Shown here: in pieces, positions 1 to 9,300 of the stretch | How the letters are laid out: every line of letters starts with the position of its first letter | Numbering within the stretch: position 1 is the first letter of the stretch | Origin: Xanthomarina sp. F2636L | GTDB lineage: Bacteria; Bacteroidota; Bacteroidia; Flavobacteriales; Flavobacteriaceae | Direction: 5' to 3' | Assembly (NCBI RefSeq): GCF_026410195.1 | Contig: NZ_JAPMLM010000055.1 | Location: 62,001 to 126,000, forward strand | DNA: 64,000 bases | Notes under the pieces: model-generated | What the model was told of the DNA's origin: nothing | Databases searched by the model: none | Seen by the model: the letters and a program-made list of their open reading frames with translations, nothing else | Made by a program: the position numbers and the translations under genes

Positions 1-14
1 AACTCAATAATTAT

Positions 15-1145
15 TTAGTGCTTTTGTGATGAATTCACAAATTGTTTAGGAGATATACCAGTGTGTTTTTTAAAAGCAGCGTAAAAAGGAGATTTAGAAT
101 TAAATCCAGATTTTAGGGCAATTGTTTCAATTGTTAATTTCTTATAGGCGTCACTAACGAGTAATTGTTTTGCCACCTCAACGCGCATAGAATTTAAATA
201 ATCGTTAAAGTTTATACCCTTCTTTTCGTTAATTACTTGAGAAAGTCTCCGATTAGAAACATTTAAGTCTTTAGCAACAATTGTAAGTGAAAGTTTAGGG
301 TTTAGGTAAGGTTTTTCGTCACTTTTAATATAGTTGTGTAAATCTTCTAATATTTGAATTTTACTACTTTCTTTAAGTTTAGAGCTATTATATTTTTCAT
401 TATTAGATGTTTCAACAATAACATTCCCGTATAACAATGTTGGAAAGAAAAAGATGGCTACAACCAATGATGAAAGCAAGAAACCAACCATATTTATTGC
501 AAACTTATATGAGTCGCCAAACACTTCATACCCAGTAAGATTATCGAACATTGTGAATGAAAAAGTAATAAATTGCAAGAAAATACAAATGCCGATCCAT
601 AAGGCTACCTGTGTATTGTATTTTTTACTGATCTTATTTTTTAAAACATAGTGATTAAATACAAGAAATTGAGCAATTAAATAAACCCAAGCACTAATAG
701 TTTTGAACAAGTATTGATTTTGCATAATAAAAGACTGAGAACCTTCCAAAGTATAATTATTGTAGTAATCTAACTTGTATTCAGTACTGGCAGAGTATAA
801 AGGCATAAATTGAATTATGTTGATAATAAAAGGCAGTAAATTTAATAAATGAATATATTTAAATTTAAAAGTAGTTTTTAAACTACTTAAAACATAAAAG
901 TAATATGCGGGTCCTAATAAATAATGTATGGGGCTATCAATTCTGATTAAAAAAGGAAATAATTTAATTTTTCCGGAGTAATTCATAACGCCAAGTGATT
1001 CTTCCAATAAGGTGACTAATAATAAAAGTATAAAAGTAATACGAATGCTAGCCTTACCTTTCATTTTTATAAGTACAAGAATCATTAATAGTACACCCAA
1101 TACACTACTTATAATTCCAAATAATTCAGAAAAAGAAAACTTCAT
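15..1145 (-). CDS. AraC-family regulator with N-terminal membrane domain
   Basis: This 376-residue protein is probably a membrane-bound one-component transcription regulator. About seven hydrophobic segments fill residues 1-240. After a short linker, a C-terminal AraC/HTH_18 DNA-binding domain occupies about residues 275-373. It carries the usual signatures: NVSNRRLSQVINE in the first helix-turn-helix, and GFNSKSPFYAAFKKHTGISP in the second. Such proteins in Bacteroidetes are thought to sense an unknown envelope or small-molecule signal, but the ligand cannot be read from sequence. It is transcribed away from the sulfatase at 1569, and the long spacer between them holds a 25-bp tandem repeat. 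A role in controlling the sulfatase genes is a guess from this placement. The family call is firm; the target is unknown. Confidence 0.88.
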   Translation of the reverse strand: MKFSFSELFGIISSVLGVLLMILVLIKMKGKASIRITFILLLLVTLLEESLGVMNYSGKIKLFPFLIRIDSPIHYLLGPAYYFYVLSSLKTTFKFKYIHLLNLLPFIINIIQFMPLYSASTEYKLDYYNNYTLEGSQSFIMQNQYLFKTISAWVYLIAQFLVFNHYVLKNKISKKYNTQVALWIGICIFLQFITFSFTMFDNLTGYEVFGDSYKFAINMVGFLLSSLVVAIFFFPTLLYGNVIVETSNNEKYNSSKLKESSKIQILEDLHNYIKSDEKPYLNPKLSLTIVAKDLNVSNRRLSQVINEKKGINFNDYLNSMRVEVAKQLLVSDAYKKLTIETIALKSGFNSKSPFYAAFKKHTGISPKQFVNSSQKH

Positions 1146-1568
1146 AAAAACTAAATTAACCGTAATGCTAAAGTAGTTTTTTTTCCTAAATAATAATTCA
1201 GGACAAATTTTATATTCTCATAACCACCAATATTTCAGATGTTTTCCTTGTATTCTTCTTATAATCAGATAATCAACATTTGTTTGTGTGTTTAAAAAAA
1301 CTTCAAATGTTATATATTTGATTAAAACAAGCTGTAAACTATTTGATTAAAACATGCTGTAAACGGATTTATTTTAAAAAAAATAATTTCAATATTCACC
1401 CTTATAAATTTTAAACAATATGTTTTGTATTTCGCTAAACTTCAATTATAGCTATTAAGGTTATACAAATGGTATTGATGAATGATTACAGCCTAATGGA
1501 TATATACATGGCTAACAAAACAGTAATAGAAAAAAATAAATCTAAATATTAATTATAATTTTAATCAA
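1146..1568. other. Divergent intergenic region, AraC regulator / sulfatase
   Basis: I see no coding potential in these 423 bases. The stretch is very A+T rich and sits between divergent genes, so it must hold both promoters. The one clear structure is the head-to-tail 25-bp repeat at 1315-1364. I found no convincing TAnnTTTG box for the sulfatase. Confidence 0.6.
1315..1364. repeat. Tandem 25-bp direct repeat (two copies), operator candidate
   Basis: Two immediately adjacent 25-bp units, 1315-1339 and 1340-1364, differ at one position (A versus T in the middle). Each begins TATTTGATTAAAAC and ends GCTGTAAAC. A head-to-tail pair about 205 bp before the sulfatase start and 170 bp from the divergent AraC gene is typical of direct-repeat AraC-family sites (each protein binds two successive major grooves). 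Which protein binds here is inference. Confidence 0.7.
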
Positions 1569-3203
1569 ATGAAGAAAAATCAAATTTTAACAATTGCACT
1601 ATTAATGATGTTTGTGTTTACATCAGCAATCGTAAGTGCTCAGAAAAAAGACAAAAGACCACAAAAGCCAAACATTATCATGCTTATCTCCGATGACACG
1701 GGTTGGGGAGATTTAGGTGTTTATGGTGGTGGTGAAGGTAGAGGAATGCCTACTCCAAACTTAGACCGTATGGCAAACGAAGGAATGCAATTTTGGTCCT
1801 TTTATGGCCAACCAAGTTGTACACCTGGTAGAGCAGCCATGCAAACCGGTAGAATACCAAATCGTTCTGGTATGACCACAGTAGCCTTCCAGGGACAAGG
1901 AGGAGGGTTGCCTGCTCCGGAATGGACCTTGGCTTCTGTATTAAAAAAAGCAGGGTATAATACCTATTTCTCTGGAAAATGGCATTTAGGAGAAGCAGAC
2001 TATGCTATGCCAACTGCTCATGGTTATGACAAAATGGAAAATGTTGTATTGTATCACTTAGATGCTTATACATATGCATTCCCTTCATGGAATCCAGATA
2101 TGACACCAAAAATGACGGCTTACTTCGATAAAAATACAATAGGAATTTTAGAAGGTGTTGCTGGACAACCTGTAAAAGAAGTGTCTGCAGTTACCCCAGA
2201 AAATATCGCTGAATTGGACATGATGATGACAGATAATGCCCTAAAACAGTTGGAAACATACGAAAAAGGTAGTGAGCCATTTTTTATGAGTATTAACTTT
2301 GCAAAAAATCACCAGCCTAATTTGCCATCTAAGCAATTTAAAGGTAAATCTCCAGCTACCAGTAAATATGCAGACTGTGTTGTAGAGATGGATTATAATG
2401 TTGGTCGTATCATGGATAAATTACGTGAATTAGATATTGACGAAAACACAATTGTAGTTTATACTGTTGATAATGGAGCTTGGCAAGATGTACATCCAGA
2501 TTCTGGTTACACACCTTTTAGAGGTTCTAAAGGTACAGATCGTGAAGGTGGAAATCGTGTGCCAGCATTAGCTTGGTGGCCTGGACAAATTGCTGCAGGT
2601 TCTCAAAGTCATGATATTGTTGGTGGTTTAGATTATATGGCAACTTTTGCAAGTCTGGCAGGTGTCGATTTACCAACTAAAGATAGAGATGGAGTACCTA
2701 TAACTTTTGATAGTATAGACATGTCTAATGTATTGTTTGATGAAGGTGAACCATTACGTGATAGTTGGTTTTACTTCACGGAACAAGAATTATCACCAGG
2801 AGCTATAAGAGTAGGTAAATGGAAAGCTACATTTAATACTCGTGGAGATAACGGAGCTCAAGCAGGTAGCGATATGCCTGGACAACAACTGGGTTGGAGA
2901 GGTGCTGAAAAATATGTAGCAACGGTTCCTGCTATTTACGACTTATGGCAAGACCCTCAAGAACGCTATGATATTTTTATGACGAGTTATACTGAGAAAA
3001 CTTGGACTATGGTAATTTTTACTTTAGCACAACAACAACTTATGAAATCATATGTTGAATACCCTCCAAGAAAAATGCAAAGTGAAACTTATTCAGGTCC
3101 AATGACAATTAGTAGGTTTAGAACAATAGAGCAAGCAAAAGAACTATTAAAACATAAAGGAATTGTATTACCACCTGTAGAAACTCCGGGGCCAGGTAAT
3201 TAA
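1569..3203 (+). CDS. Secreted type I sulfatase (arylsulfatase family)
   Basis: This 544-residue enzyme is a formylglycine-dependent sulfatase that hydrolyses sulfate esters, probably from a marine polysaccharide or small ester in the periplasm. Residues 1-24 form a Sec signal peptide ending in SAQ. The metal-binding start LISDDTGWGDLG follows (Asp42, Asp43). The CxPxR signature CTPGR has Cys84, which an anaerobic or FGE-type maturase would convert to formylglycine. A second metal site is suggested by VVYTVDNGAW. The length is normal for the S1 family. It is followed by a terminator-like hairpin and then by a HAD lipoprotein; a remnant resembling the C-terminus of another sulfatase lies 1.3 kb downstream. 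The substrate is not predictable. Confidence 0.93.
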   Translation: MKKNQILTIALLMMFVFTSAIVSAQKKDKRPQKPNIIMLISDDTGWGDLGVYGGGEGRGMPTPNLDRMANEGMQFWSFYGQPSCTPGRAAMQTGRIPNRSGMTTVAFQGQGGGLPAPEWTLASVLKKAGYNTYFSGKWHLGEADYAMPTAHGYDKMENVVLYHLDAYTYAFPSWNPDMTPKMTAYFDKNTIGILEGVAGQPVKEVSAVTPENIAELDMMMTDNALKQLETYEKGSEPFFMSINFAKNHQPNLPSKQFKGKSPATSKYADCVVEMDYNVGRIMDKLRELDIDENTIVVYTVDNGAWQDVHPDSGYTPFRGSKGTDREGGNRVPALAWWPGQIAAGSQSHDIVGGLDYMATFASLAGVDLPTKDRDGVPITFDSIDMSNVLFDEGEPLRDSWFYFTEQELSPGAIRVGKWKATFNTRGDNGAQAGSDMPGQQLGWRGAEKYVATVPAIYDLWQDPQERYDIFMTSYTEKTWTMVIFTLAQQQLMKSYVEYPPRKMQSETYSGPMTISRFRTIEQAKELLKHKGIVLPPVETPGPGN

Positions 3204-3220
3204 CCACATTATTAAATATA

Positions 3221-3254
3221 ACACAAAAGGTACTTTAAGTGCCTTTTGTGTTTT
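3221..3254 (+). terminator. Rho-independent terminator after the sulfatase
   Basis: The arms ACACAAAAGGTAC (3221-3233) and GTGCCTTTTGTGT (3239-3251) pair with one G-T wobble around a 5-nt loop. A short T-run follows. The hairpin separates the sulfatase from the next gene. Confidence 0.7.
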
Positions 3255-3283
3255 ACTTATATTACCAACTAAATACTATAAAA

Positions 3284-4357
3284 ATGAAATATTTTATGAA
3301 AAACAATAGAAGATACTTGTTGTTATTATTGGCTACAGCTATGTTAGTTTCTTGTTCTTCTAAGGAGAATAAAAAAGTTGAAACTAAGGCAGAAGATCCT
3401 GGGTTGGCTATAGAGAATACGGTAGAATCTAATCCACTGCCATCATGGAACGATGGCACAAATAAAACAAATATCATAAATTATGTAGAAGATGTGACAA
3501 ATAAAAATAGTCCAAACTATATTCCTGTTTTAGACCGTATTGCTACATTTGACAATGATGGAACCTTATGGTCTGAAAAGCCAGTGTATTTTCAACTCTT
3601 TTTCGCTATAGATAGAGTAAAAGCTATGGCAGCAGACCACCCAGAATGGAAGTCCCAACAGCCATATAAAGCTATTTTAGAAGACAACATGGAAGACTTG
3701 AAAAAACAGGGTATGAAAGGTATAGAAGAAATAATCATGTCAACCCATGCTGGTATAACTACCGATGAATTTGCAGAAATTGTAACAGAATGGTTTGCTA
3801 CTGCAAAACATCCTACTAAAAAAGTTCATTATAATGAGCTAATCTTTCAACCTATGGTTGAATTATTAGAATATTTAAGAGCAAACGATTTTAAAACCTT
3901 TATCGTTTCCGGTGGTGGCATTGAATTTATGCGTCCTATAACTCAAAGCGCTTACGGTATTCCTTCAGACCAAGTTGTAGGTAGTAGTATTGCTACAGAA
4001 TGGGATGACAATAATGGAAACCCTGTAATTAGAAGATTACCAAAAATGAATTTTGTTGACGATAAAGTAGGGAAACCTATTGGTATAAACAGATATATTG
4101 GTAAAAAACCTGTTTTTGCAGGAGGAAATGCAGATGCCGATTTACAAATGCTTCAATGGGCAAACTCTAATAGCTATAAAAATTTTCAATTGTATGTACA
4201 CCACACAGATTCTATAAGGGAATGGGCTTACGATAAGGACTCTCATGTAGGTACTCTTGACAAAGGCTTGACAATTGCAGAAGAAAAAGGATGGACAGTT
4301 GCTAGTATGAAAGATGATTGGAAAGTGATATATCCGTATAAAATGGATGAACAATAA
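3284..4357 (+). CDS. HAD-superfamily phosphatase, lipoprotein
   Basis: This is a 357-residue haloacid-dehalogenase-type hydrolase exported as a lipoprotein. I chose the ATG at 3284 because the 15 codons before it overlap the terminator hairpin of the preceding gene. From 3284 the protein begins with a basic n-region, a leucine-rich core and the lipobox MLVSC (Cys24). The catalytic motif I is TFDNDGT (Asp90 nucleophile, Asp92 acid/base). Motif II is the Ser of FIVSGGG, and a later GGNAD region supplies the magnesium-binding acidic residues. A cap region lies between motifs I and II. It probably removes phosphate from a small periplasmic metabolite. Related proteins often accompany sulfatases in marine Bacteroidetes, but a functional link is inference. 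Confidence 0.85.
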   Translation: MKYFMKNNRRYLLLLLATAMLVSCSSKENKKVETKAEDPGLAIENTVESNPLPSWNDGTNKTNIINYVEDVTNKNSPNYIPVLDRIATFDNDGTLWSEKPVYFQLFFAIDRVKAMAADHPEWKSQQPYKAILEDNMEDLKKQGMKGIEEIIMSTHAGITTDEFAEIVTEWFATAKHPTKKVHYNELIFQPMVELLEYLRANDFKTFIVSGGGIEFMRPITQSAYGIPSDQVVGSSIATEWDDNNGNPVIRRLPKMNFVDDKVGKPIGINRYIGKKPVFAGGNADADLQMLQWANSNSYKNFQLYVHHTDSIREWAYDKDSHVGTLDKGLTIAEEKGWTVASMKDDWKVIYPYKMDEQ

Positions 4358-4520
4358 TTAATTAGTAATAAATTAATATAACTTTCTTTTGTTATTAAGA
4401 ATCATGAGGAGTATTATAATTAAAACTATACTATGAAAATTCAATCTTAATAATCGTATTTCTCAAGGTTTTAGAGCTCTAAGTGATTACCGGGAACTTG
4501 AAACTTGCTGAAGATCCAAC

Positions 4521-4711
4521 ACATCTGTAAAAGTTGATTTTGCTTATGATAGAGACGGTTTAGTTAAAGGAGCTACACTAAAACTGTAGGGCTTGATAGC
4601 CAAACGTCAGTTACCAAAGGCATAAGGTATGTACTAGGAGAGACTGCCTTTTCAGGTAAAATCAACAAAAAAGTTGTTAAAATAGAATATTATTTATTAC
4701 AAGGTATATGA
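4521..4711 (+). pseudogene. Remnant of a sulfatase C-terminal domain
   Basis: Conceptual translation in one frame reads VDFAYDRDGLVKGATLKL. After a one-base frameshift and a stop it continues as VGLDSQTSVTKGIRYVLGE and then AFSGKINKKVVKI. The pattern (DFAYD..G..KG..L, then LGE, then F.GKI.KV.I) resembles the C-terminal domain of bacterial arylsulfatases, with part of the segment before the final strand missing. No start codon or catalytic region remains. It may be the tail of a lost second sulfatase gene next to the intact one at 1569. The resemblance is from memory of the family, so confidence is moderate. Confidence 0.5.
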
Positions 4712-4789
4712 TTCTGAATTATGAGAAAAGTTAATAGTTCTTGTAAATAAGTTTGAATAATAACTGTACAATTAAAAACATCAAAATCA

Positions 4790-5185
4790 AATACCTTGGC
4801 TTTTGAGGTAATTGATGGATTTACAGAGACAGATAAAAAGTTAGCGAAGAAGTAGTTCCAAGAGAAACTAGATGCTGGTTTTGATACCGTAAATGTGCTT
4901 GTCAAATTATACGAAATGAAAATTTTACTTTTCGAAACCAAAGTGTTTTTTGAGGATGTCATATTTTTAATCAGTGCATTAAAAGATTAGGAAACTTGGC
5001 TGTCGTGGGGCATTCTAAAGTTTTTAAAGCACTCGTATCAATTTAAAATTTCGTTTTTTGAAAGACTAAAAAAAGTAAATAAAGAACAGTATTTTGAGAT
5101 CTCTCAAATTGATGAGGCCTTCGAGTTTGTATCTGGTAATTATTTAAGTATAACGTTGGTTAATCCAATCTATGCCATGCAATAA
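4790..5185 (+). pseudogene. Frameshifted SpoIIAA-like (STAS-like) protein remnant
   Basis: Three pieces in different frames line up as one small protein of about 130 residues. The first, FEVIDGFTETDKKLAKK, is followed by a stop and then FQEKLDAGFDTVNVLVKLYE. The second is RLGNLAVVGHSKVFKAL. The third, FFERLKKVNKEQYFEISQID, runs to a stop at 5183-5185. Order and content match the SpoIIAA-like fold family: an acidic helix after the first strand, a LAVVG strand, then YF....D.A..F. At least two frameshifts and several in-frame stops make it non-functional. The genes around it are intact, so real decay is likelier than sequencing error. Confidence 0.55.
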
Positions 5186-5232
5186 TATACTTTTTTACAT
5201 AAACAAATTATTAACCAACAAGCAATAGTATC

Positions 5233-6741
5233 ATGAGTAATACATACGATATAGTAATTAAAGGAGGACGCGTAATCGACCCAGAAACAGGATTAGATGC
5301 CATCCGAAATGTTGGTATCAATGGAGCCAAAATTGCAGTAGTAACCGAAGATGATATTCAAGGAAAGGAAACCATTGATGCTACAGATCATGTTGTAGCC
5401 CCAGGATTTATAGATATGCACCACCACAATGCAGGCGTACCATTCGGTGAGAAATTGGCTTTGCGCGATGGCGTAACTACTCCTATGGAATTGGAGGCAG
5501 GCGTTTATCCGGTTAAAGATTGGTATGCGGCACTCGAAGGAAAATGTCGCTCGAATTACGCAGCTTCATCAGGTGCGTTACCTGTCCGTGAGCATCTTTT
5601 CAACCCTAATTTTAAAACAAAGTTTGCCGGAGATTTTTGCTATGATGGCTTAGGGGCTCCTCAACAATCACATTTTTCAATGAAATGGAGCACACAAATT
5701 TCAACGGACGACCAAATAAAACAATTTGAGATTCTGTTGGAAGAAGGTTTGGCCGATGGCGCAGTTGGTGTTGGCTATCCAGTTGGGTATATGGTAGATG
5801 GATGTACACAACAGGAATCTATGATTGCACAAAAACTCGCTGGAAAATACGGTCAATCTACTTTTGTTCATGCTCGTTTTTCTTCACAAATGCCACCTAC
5901 TAGCGGTATCCTTGGTTTTATGGAGTTAATGGCGCCTCAAGAAGTTTATGGTGGCGGTATTGTCATACAACATTTACATGCGCAAGCCTTAAAAGACACC
6001 ATGGCTTCACTTGAACTTATTGATCGTGCTCGTGAAAAAGGACATCAAATATTGGCAGAAATTTATCCATACAATTATGGAGCAAGTATAGTGGCTGCAG
6101 ACTATTTAGTCTCTGATAACTATGGCCCAAATATGGGACGTGATTACAAAGATATTATTGAAACATCTACTATGACGCCACTCACAAAAGAGCGTTATGA
6201 AGAACTGATGAAAACGGCTCCATCTACATCCATCATGTTTTATAATGCGACAGATGAAGATATGTACAAGGGTTTGGCGCATCCTAACGTGGTATTAGGG
6301 AGTGATTCTTTTCCATATACCATCAAAGAAACTGGTAAAATTGCCTTAGATTGGAATGTACCTTTTGATTCGGTAAATGGTCACCCAAGAGGTGCTGGAA
6401 CACATGCCAAGTTGCTACGTTTAGTAAGAGAAAAGACAATTGATATTATGCTATCGGATGCCGTTTCTAAAATGACCTATTTGATTGCACGTTATCTTGA
6501 AGATAATGGCGTACCTCAAATGGCAAATAAAGGCCGTGTTCAAAGGGGTAAAGATGCAGACATTACCATCTTTAACCCAGATACTGTTCAAGACAATGCA
6601 ACCATGCAAGCTGGTGGTTTACCATCGTCTGGCATTCCTTATGTTTTAGTAAATGGAACTGTGGTGGTTAATAATTCTGAAACTGTGGATAATGTGTTCC
6701 CTGGAAAACCGATTTATGGTTCTGCAACAAGAGTAACGTAA
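5233..6741 (+). CDS. D-aminoacylase / N-acyl-D-glutamate deacylase-like amidohydrolase
   Basis: This 502-residue metal-dependent hydrolase belongs to the amidohydrolase superfamily. The N-terminal beta-sandwich starts YDIVIKGGRVIDPETGLDAI. The first metal motif lies in PGFIDMHHHN (His63 and His65 as HxH), and the chain ends with a second small beta domain (KGKDADITIFNP-like, at GKDADITIFNPDTV). It has no signal peptide, so it is cytoplasmic. The likely reaction is removal of an N-acyl group from a D-amino acid, as in peptidoglycan or xenobiotic D-amino acid salvage; a related cyclic amide substrate is possible. The next gene, a CobW GTPase, begins 11 bases after its stop, so the two form an operon. 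By eye its base composition is less A+T rich than its neighbours. Intact but flanked by decayed genes on both sides. Confidence 0.82.
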   Translation: MSNTYDIVIKGGRVIDPETGLDAIRNVGINGAKIAVVTEDDIQGKETIDATDHVVAPGFIDMHHHNAGVPFGEKLALRDGVTTPMELEAGVYPVKDWYAALEGKCRSNYAASSGALPVREHLFNPNFKTKFAGDFCYDGLGAPQQSHFSMKWSTQISTDDQIKQFEILLEEGLADGAVGVGYPVGYMVDGCTQQESMIAQKLAGKYGQSTFVHARFSSQMPPTSGILGFMELMAPQEVYGGGIVIQHLHAQALKDTMASLELIDRAREKGHQILAEIYPYNYGASIVAADYLVSDNYGPNMGRDYKDIIETSTMTPLTKERYEELMKTAPSTSIMFYNATDEDMYKGLAHPNVVLGSDSFPYTIKETGKIALDWNVPFDSVNGHPRGAGTHAKLLRLVREKTIDIMLSDAVSKMTYLIARYLEDNGVPQMANKGRVQRGKDADITIFNPDTVQDNATMQAGGLPSSGIPYVLVNGTVVVNNSETVDNVFPGKPIYGSATRVT

Positions 6742-6751
6742 TTGGAAACCG

Positions 6752-7789
6752 ATGCATAATAAAACATATAATGTTGGGTTAAAACAAAAACTGATTCCCG
6801 TTACCATTATTGGTGGTTTTCTAGGGTCGGGTAAAACAACCCTTCTCAACTATATATTAAGTGAAAATCATGGCGTTCGAGCAGCTGTTTTGGTAAACGA
6901 TTTTGGCGCGATTAACATTGATGCGAAACTCGTTGTAGGAGTTGAAGGAGAGACAGTAGAACTCGCTAATGGCTGCGTATGCTGCACCATTCGGGATGAT
7001 CTAGCTGGAGCATGTATTGACTTACTCAAACGCCCAGACATGCCAGAACATGTATTTATTGAATTAAGTGGTGTTTCCCATCCCATTCCAGTACTAAACA
7101 CCATTTTAGATATAGAATTATCGACGCCTTTTGGTTTTAACTGTATTCTATCCATAGTAGATTCAGAACAATTCTCACTGATGAAAGGCAACATGGCTAA
7201 ACTGGCACAATCGCAGATTGGAGCAGCCGATATAGTCGTATTTAATAAGGTCGATTTAGTAAATCAAGAACAACTAACACATGTTAAGAACATTGTAAAA
7301 AAACTCACCTCTGGGGCCAAAATAGTAGAAGTGGTTCAAGGCCGTATTCCCATGGAATTAATTCTGCCCAATAGTCAATCCATTCCTCCTATTGAACGTG
7401 TCAAACAAAGTAAAGACAACTATATACATGTTCATGGACATGGCTTGGCAACATGGAGTTGGACAACAGACCAGCAGTTATCACTACATAAGTTCCGTTC
7501 TGTTATTTCTACCTTGTCTGAAACCATCTATCGCTGTAAGGGGATTGTTTGTTTAGAAGAATTACCCATGTATCGTTATATAATACAAATGGTTGGTAAA
7601 CGACTCGTCATAACAGAGGATGAGCTTTGGGGTGAAGAAGCGCCTATTTCTGAGCTGGTACTTATTGGAGATACAAAGGATATCAAACCGAAAGAATTAA
7701 AGCAACATTTTGATGCCTGTATTGGAACTGGTGATGAATCGCAATCTGCTGTTTTAAGACTTGCTAAAAAACTAAATTATATAAATTAA
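6752..7789 (+). CDS. CobW/COG0523-family GTPase, putative metallochaperone
   Basis: This is a 345-residue G3E-family GTPase. Walker A is GGFLGSGKTT (about residues 21-30). The metal-binding CxCC motif sits in NGCVCCTI (Cys75, Cys77, Cys78), the guanine-specificity motif is VFNKVD, and a histidine-rich stretch HVHGHG lies near residue 230 ahead of the CobW C-terminal domain. Family members use GTP hydrolysis to load zinc, cobalt or other metals onto client enzymes. Tight coupling with the upstream zinc-type amidohydrolase makes that enzyme the obvious candidate client (inference). The gene downstream, an exporter, has decayed, so this is now the last intact member of its operon. Confidence 0.88.
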   Translation: MHNKTYNVGLKQKLIPVTIIGGFLGSGKTTLLNYILSENHGVRAAVLVNDFGAINIDAKLVVGVEGETVELANGCVCCTIRDDLAGACIDLLKRPDMPEHVFIELSGVSHPIPVLNTILDIELSTPFGFNCILSIVDSEQFSLMKGNMAKLAQSQIGAADIVVFNKVDLVNQEQLTHVKNIVKKLTSGAKIVEVVQGRIPMELILPNSQSIPPIERVKQSKDNYIHVHGHGLATWSWTTDQQLSLHKFRSVISTLSETIYRCKGIVCLEELPMYRYIIQMVGKRLVITEDELWGEEAPISELVLIGDTKDIKPKELKQHFDACIGTGDESQSAVLRLAKKLNYIN

Positions 7790-7794
7790 TTTTT

Positions 7795-9057
7795 ATGAGT
7801 GAAACTATTTCACCAGAAAAACAAAGAAAACAAAAGCATGAAGTAATTGATGTTCTTAATCTTTTATAAGAATAAACCACAATATATTTAGGTTGGAGTT
7901 GGGAAGGTACCATTGGTTAGGAATAGCGTATAGAACGTGTAGATGAGACTTTTGGTTATAAACACACAAAGGCAATTGTTAATGCCCAATTGGCTATAAT
8001 AGAAATTAATTGGCAACATCGCATCGTTAAATGTGGGATTCCTGATATTTCTTCTTTGGCAGCTATGCCTAAACTATAAAAATGGTATGTCAATGTATTA
8101 AACGGTAGCTTAAATTTAAGCGATTCAAGAATCGGTTTAATTCAAATAAAACAATCCCCTGAACTTTATTCAAATTTTTTAAGATGGTTAGGCGTAATGT
8201 TATTAGGTATTGGTTTTTCAGTTGATGTTGTTGGAACTTGGGAAGCTGTTTGGAAGGCTGCAATAACAGCCGTACCAGCTGGAATTGTATTTCCTGCTCT
8301 ACATGGATTAAAGGATTCAATGAAACAGCTGGTTTTGTAGCCACTTTTTTTTCAGGTGTAATTGCCATGCTAGCATGGAAATTTGGGTTTACAACTGCAG
8401 CACCAGGACTTTTACTCATTTCAGCCACCTTAGTTTTTATTCCTGGAGATTCTATTAGTACTCAGGCTTTAGAAATGGTTTCTGGACGTTGGTCGCAAGC
8501 AGTAGATAGATTATTTTATAGTATCATGGTTTTAGTACTGCAAGTTGTAGGTGTTGTATTAGCTGCCATTCTTACTTTGACTATTTCCAGCTTCAGTACA
8601 GGCAGAATTTGCTTGGTGGGCTATTTATCCGGGTAGTTTCATCTTTTTAATGGAAAATTTTATAGCCTTTCAAATGCGAACAAAAGATTACCTACCTCCC
8701 AGCTATCATTATTTTATTAATAACAAGAGCAGCAGCTCAACTTGCTACAATGGCGTATGGGGAATATGTGGGCAGCTTTTTTGGAATGTTTATTGGAACT
8801 ATTATAGCTGTTTGGAAATCGAATCGATCAGAAAATTACTCTCCTGATTTTATGTTTCTGTTAATGCCTCTTTTTGCTCTATCTCTTGGCTCACATGGTT
8901 TAAGAACTTTGGAGTGTTGGTTAACAGGAAATAAAATTTCTGGAGTTACTATTTTAGCAACACTTGGAGGCGTACTCTTATCCATTGCTATCGGAATATT
9001 TTTAGCGACCATGCTAATGAATGGAATTATGAATTTAAAGAAACAAAGAATATCATA
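7795..9057 (+). pseudogene. Decayed ThrE-type threonine/serine exporter gene
   Basis: The remnant spans about 420 codons across several frames. It starts at ATG 7795 with KHEVIDVLNLL, then a stop. It continues after stops as RIERVDETFGYKHTKAIVNA, LAAMPKL and SRIGLIQIKQSPELYSNFLR, then a run of hydrophobic segments. A frameshift near 8310 leads into FSGVIAMLAWKFGF and PGLLLISATLVFIPGDS. Another frameshift near 8600-8750 precedes YGEYVGSFFGMFIGT and LMPLFALSLGSHGLR, ending at 9057. This is the layout of a fused DUF1212-DUF3815 amino-acid exporter (ThrE, or YjjP+YjjB). Two pieces remain open for 102 and 132 codons but lack sensible starts. It would have exported threonine or serine. Confidence 0.75.
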
Positions 9058-9070
9058 AGCAAAATTTACT

Positions 9071-9300
9071 ATGGAAGCCTATGGATTTTGGATTGAAATA
9101 GCAGGAACTGTAGCATATTCTGTAACTGCTGTATTAGCAAAAACTCATAAAAAAATAGATTCAATTGGAGATTCTGTATTATAACTGCTGTAGATGGAGG
9201 CTCCTAAAGAGATATTATACTTAATGTTCCTGTCTTTTGGGCTGATCAATAAATCTAAATTTGGGTAGGATTTATTTCTAATAGTATAACTTTTTATGGA
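9071..9300 (+). pseudogene. Decayed TRIC/YicG (UPF0126) membrane protein
   Basis: Starting at ATG 9071, the frame reads FWIEIAGTVAYSVTAVLAK and KKIDSIGDSVL to a stop at 9181-9183. A shifted frame then gives TAVDGGS, RDIILNVPVFW and, further on, WVGFISNSITFYG. This is the recognisable first half of a YicG-type cation channel: F..L.GT.A.A..A, then the glycine-rich TA.GGG..RD and PVFW. The second half is absent. It is a truncated, frameshifted pseudogene, separated by 14 bp from the ThrE remnant. Confidence 0.72.

Noticed and set aside
1315-1364. Start of a CRISPR array
   Set aside because: Only two units, with no spacer between them and no cas genes; it is a tandem repeat.
4690-4962. Minus-strand 90-codon open frame as a gene
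   Set aside because: It is the antisense shadow of the SpoIIAA-like remnant and has no recognisable start context or family.
8238-9058. Two open frames of 132 and 102 codons as separate membrane-protein genes
   Set aside because: Both fall inside one decayed ThrE-type gene and have no sensible start or N-terminus; they are reading-frame pieces of a single pseudogene.
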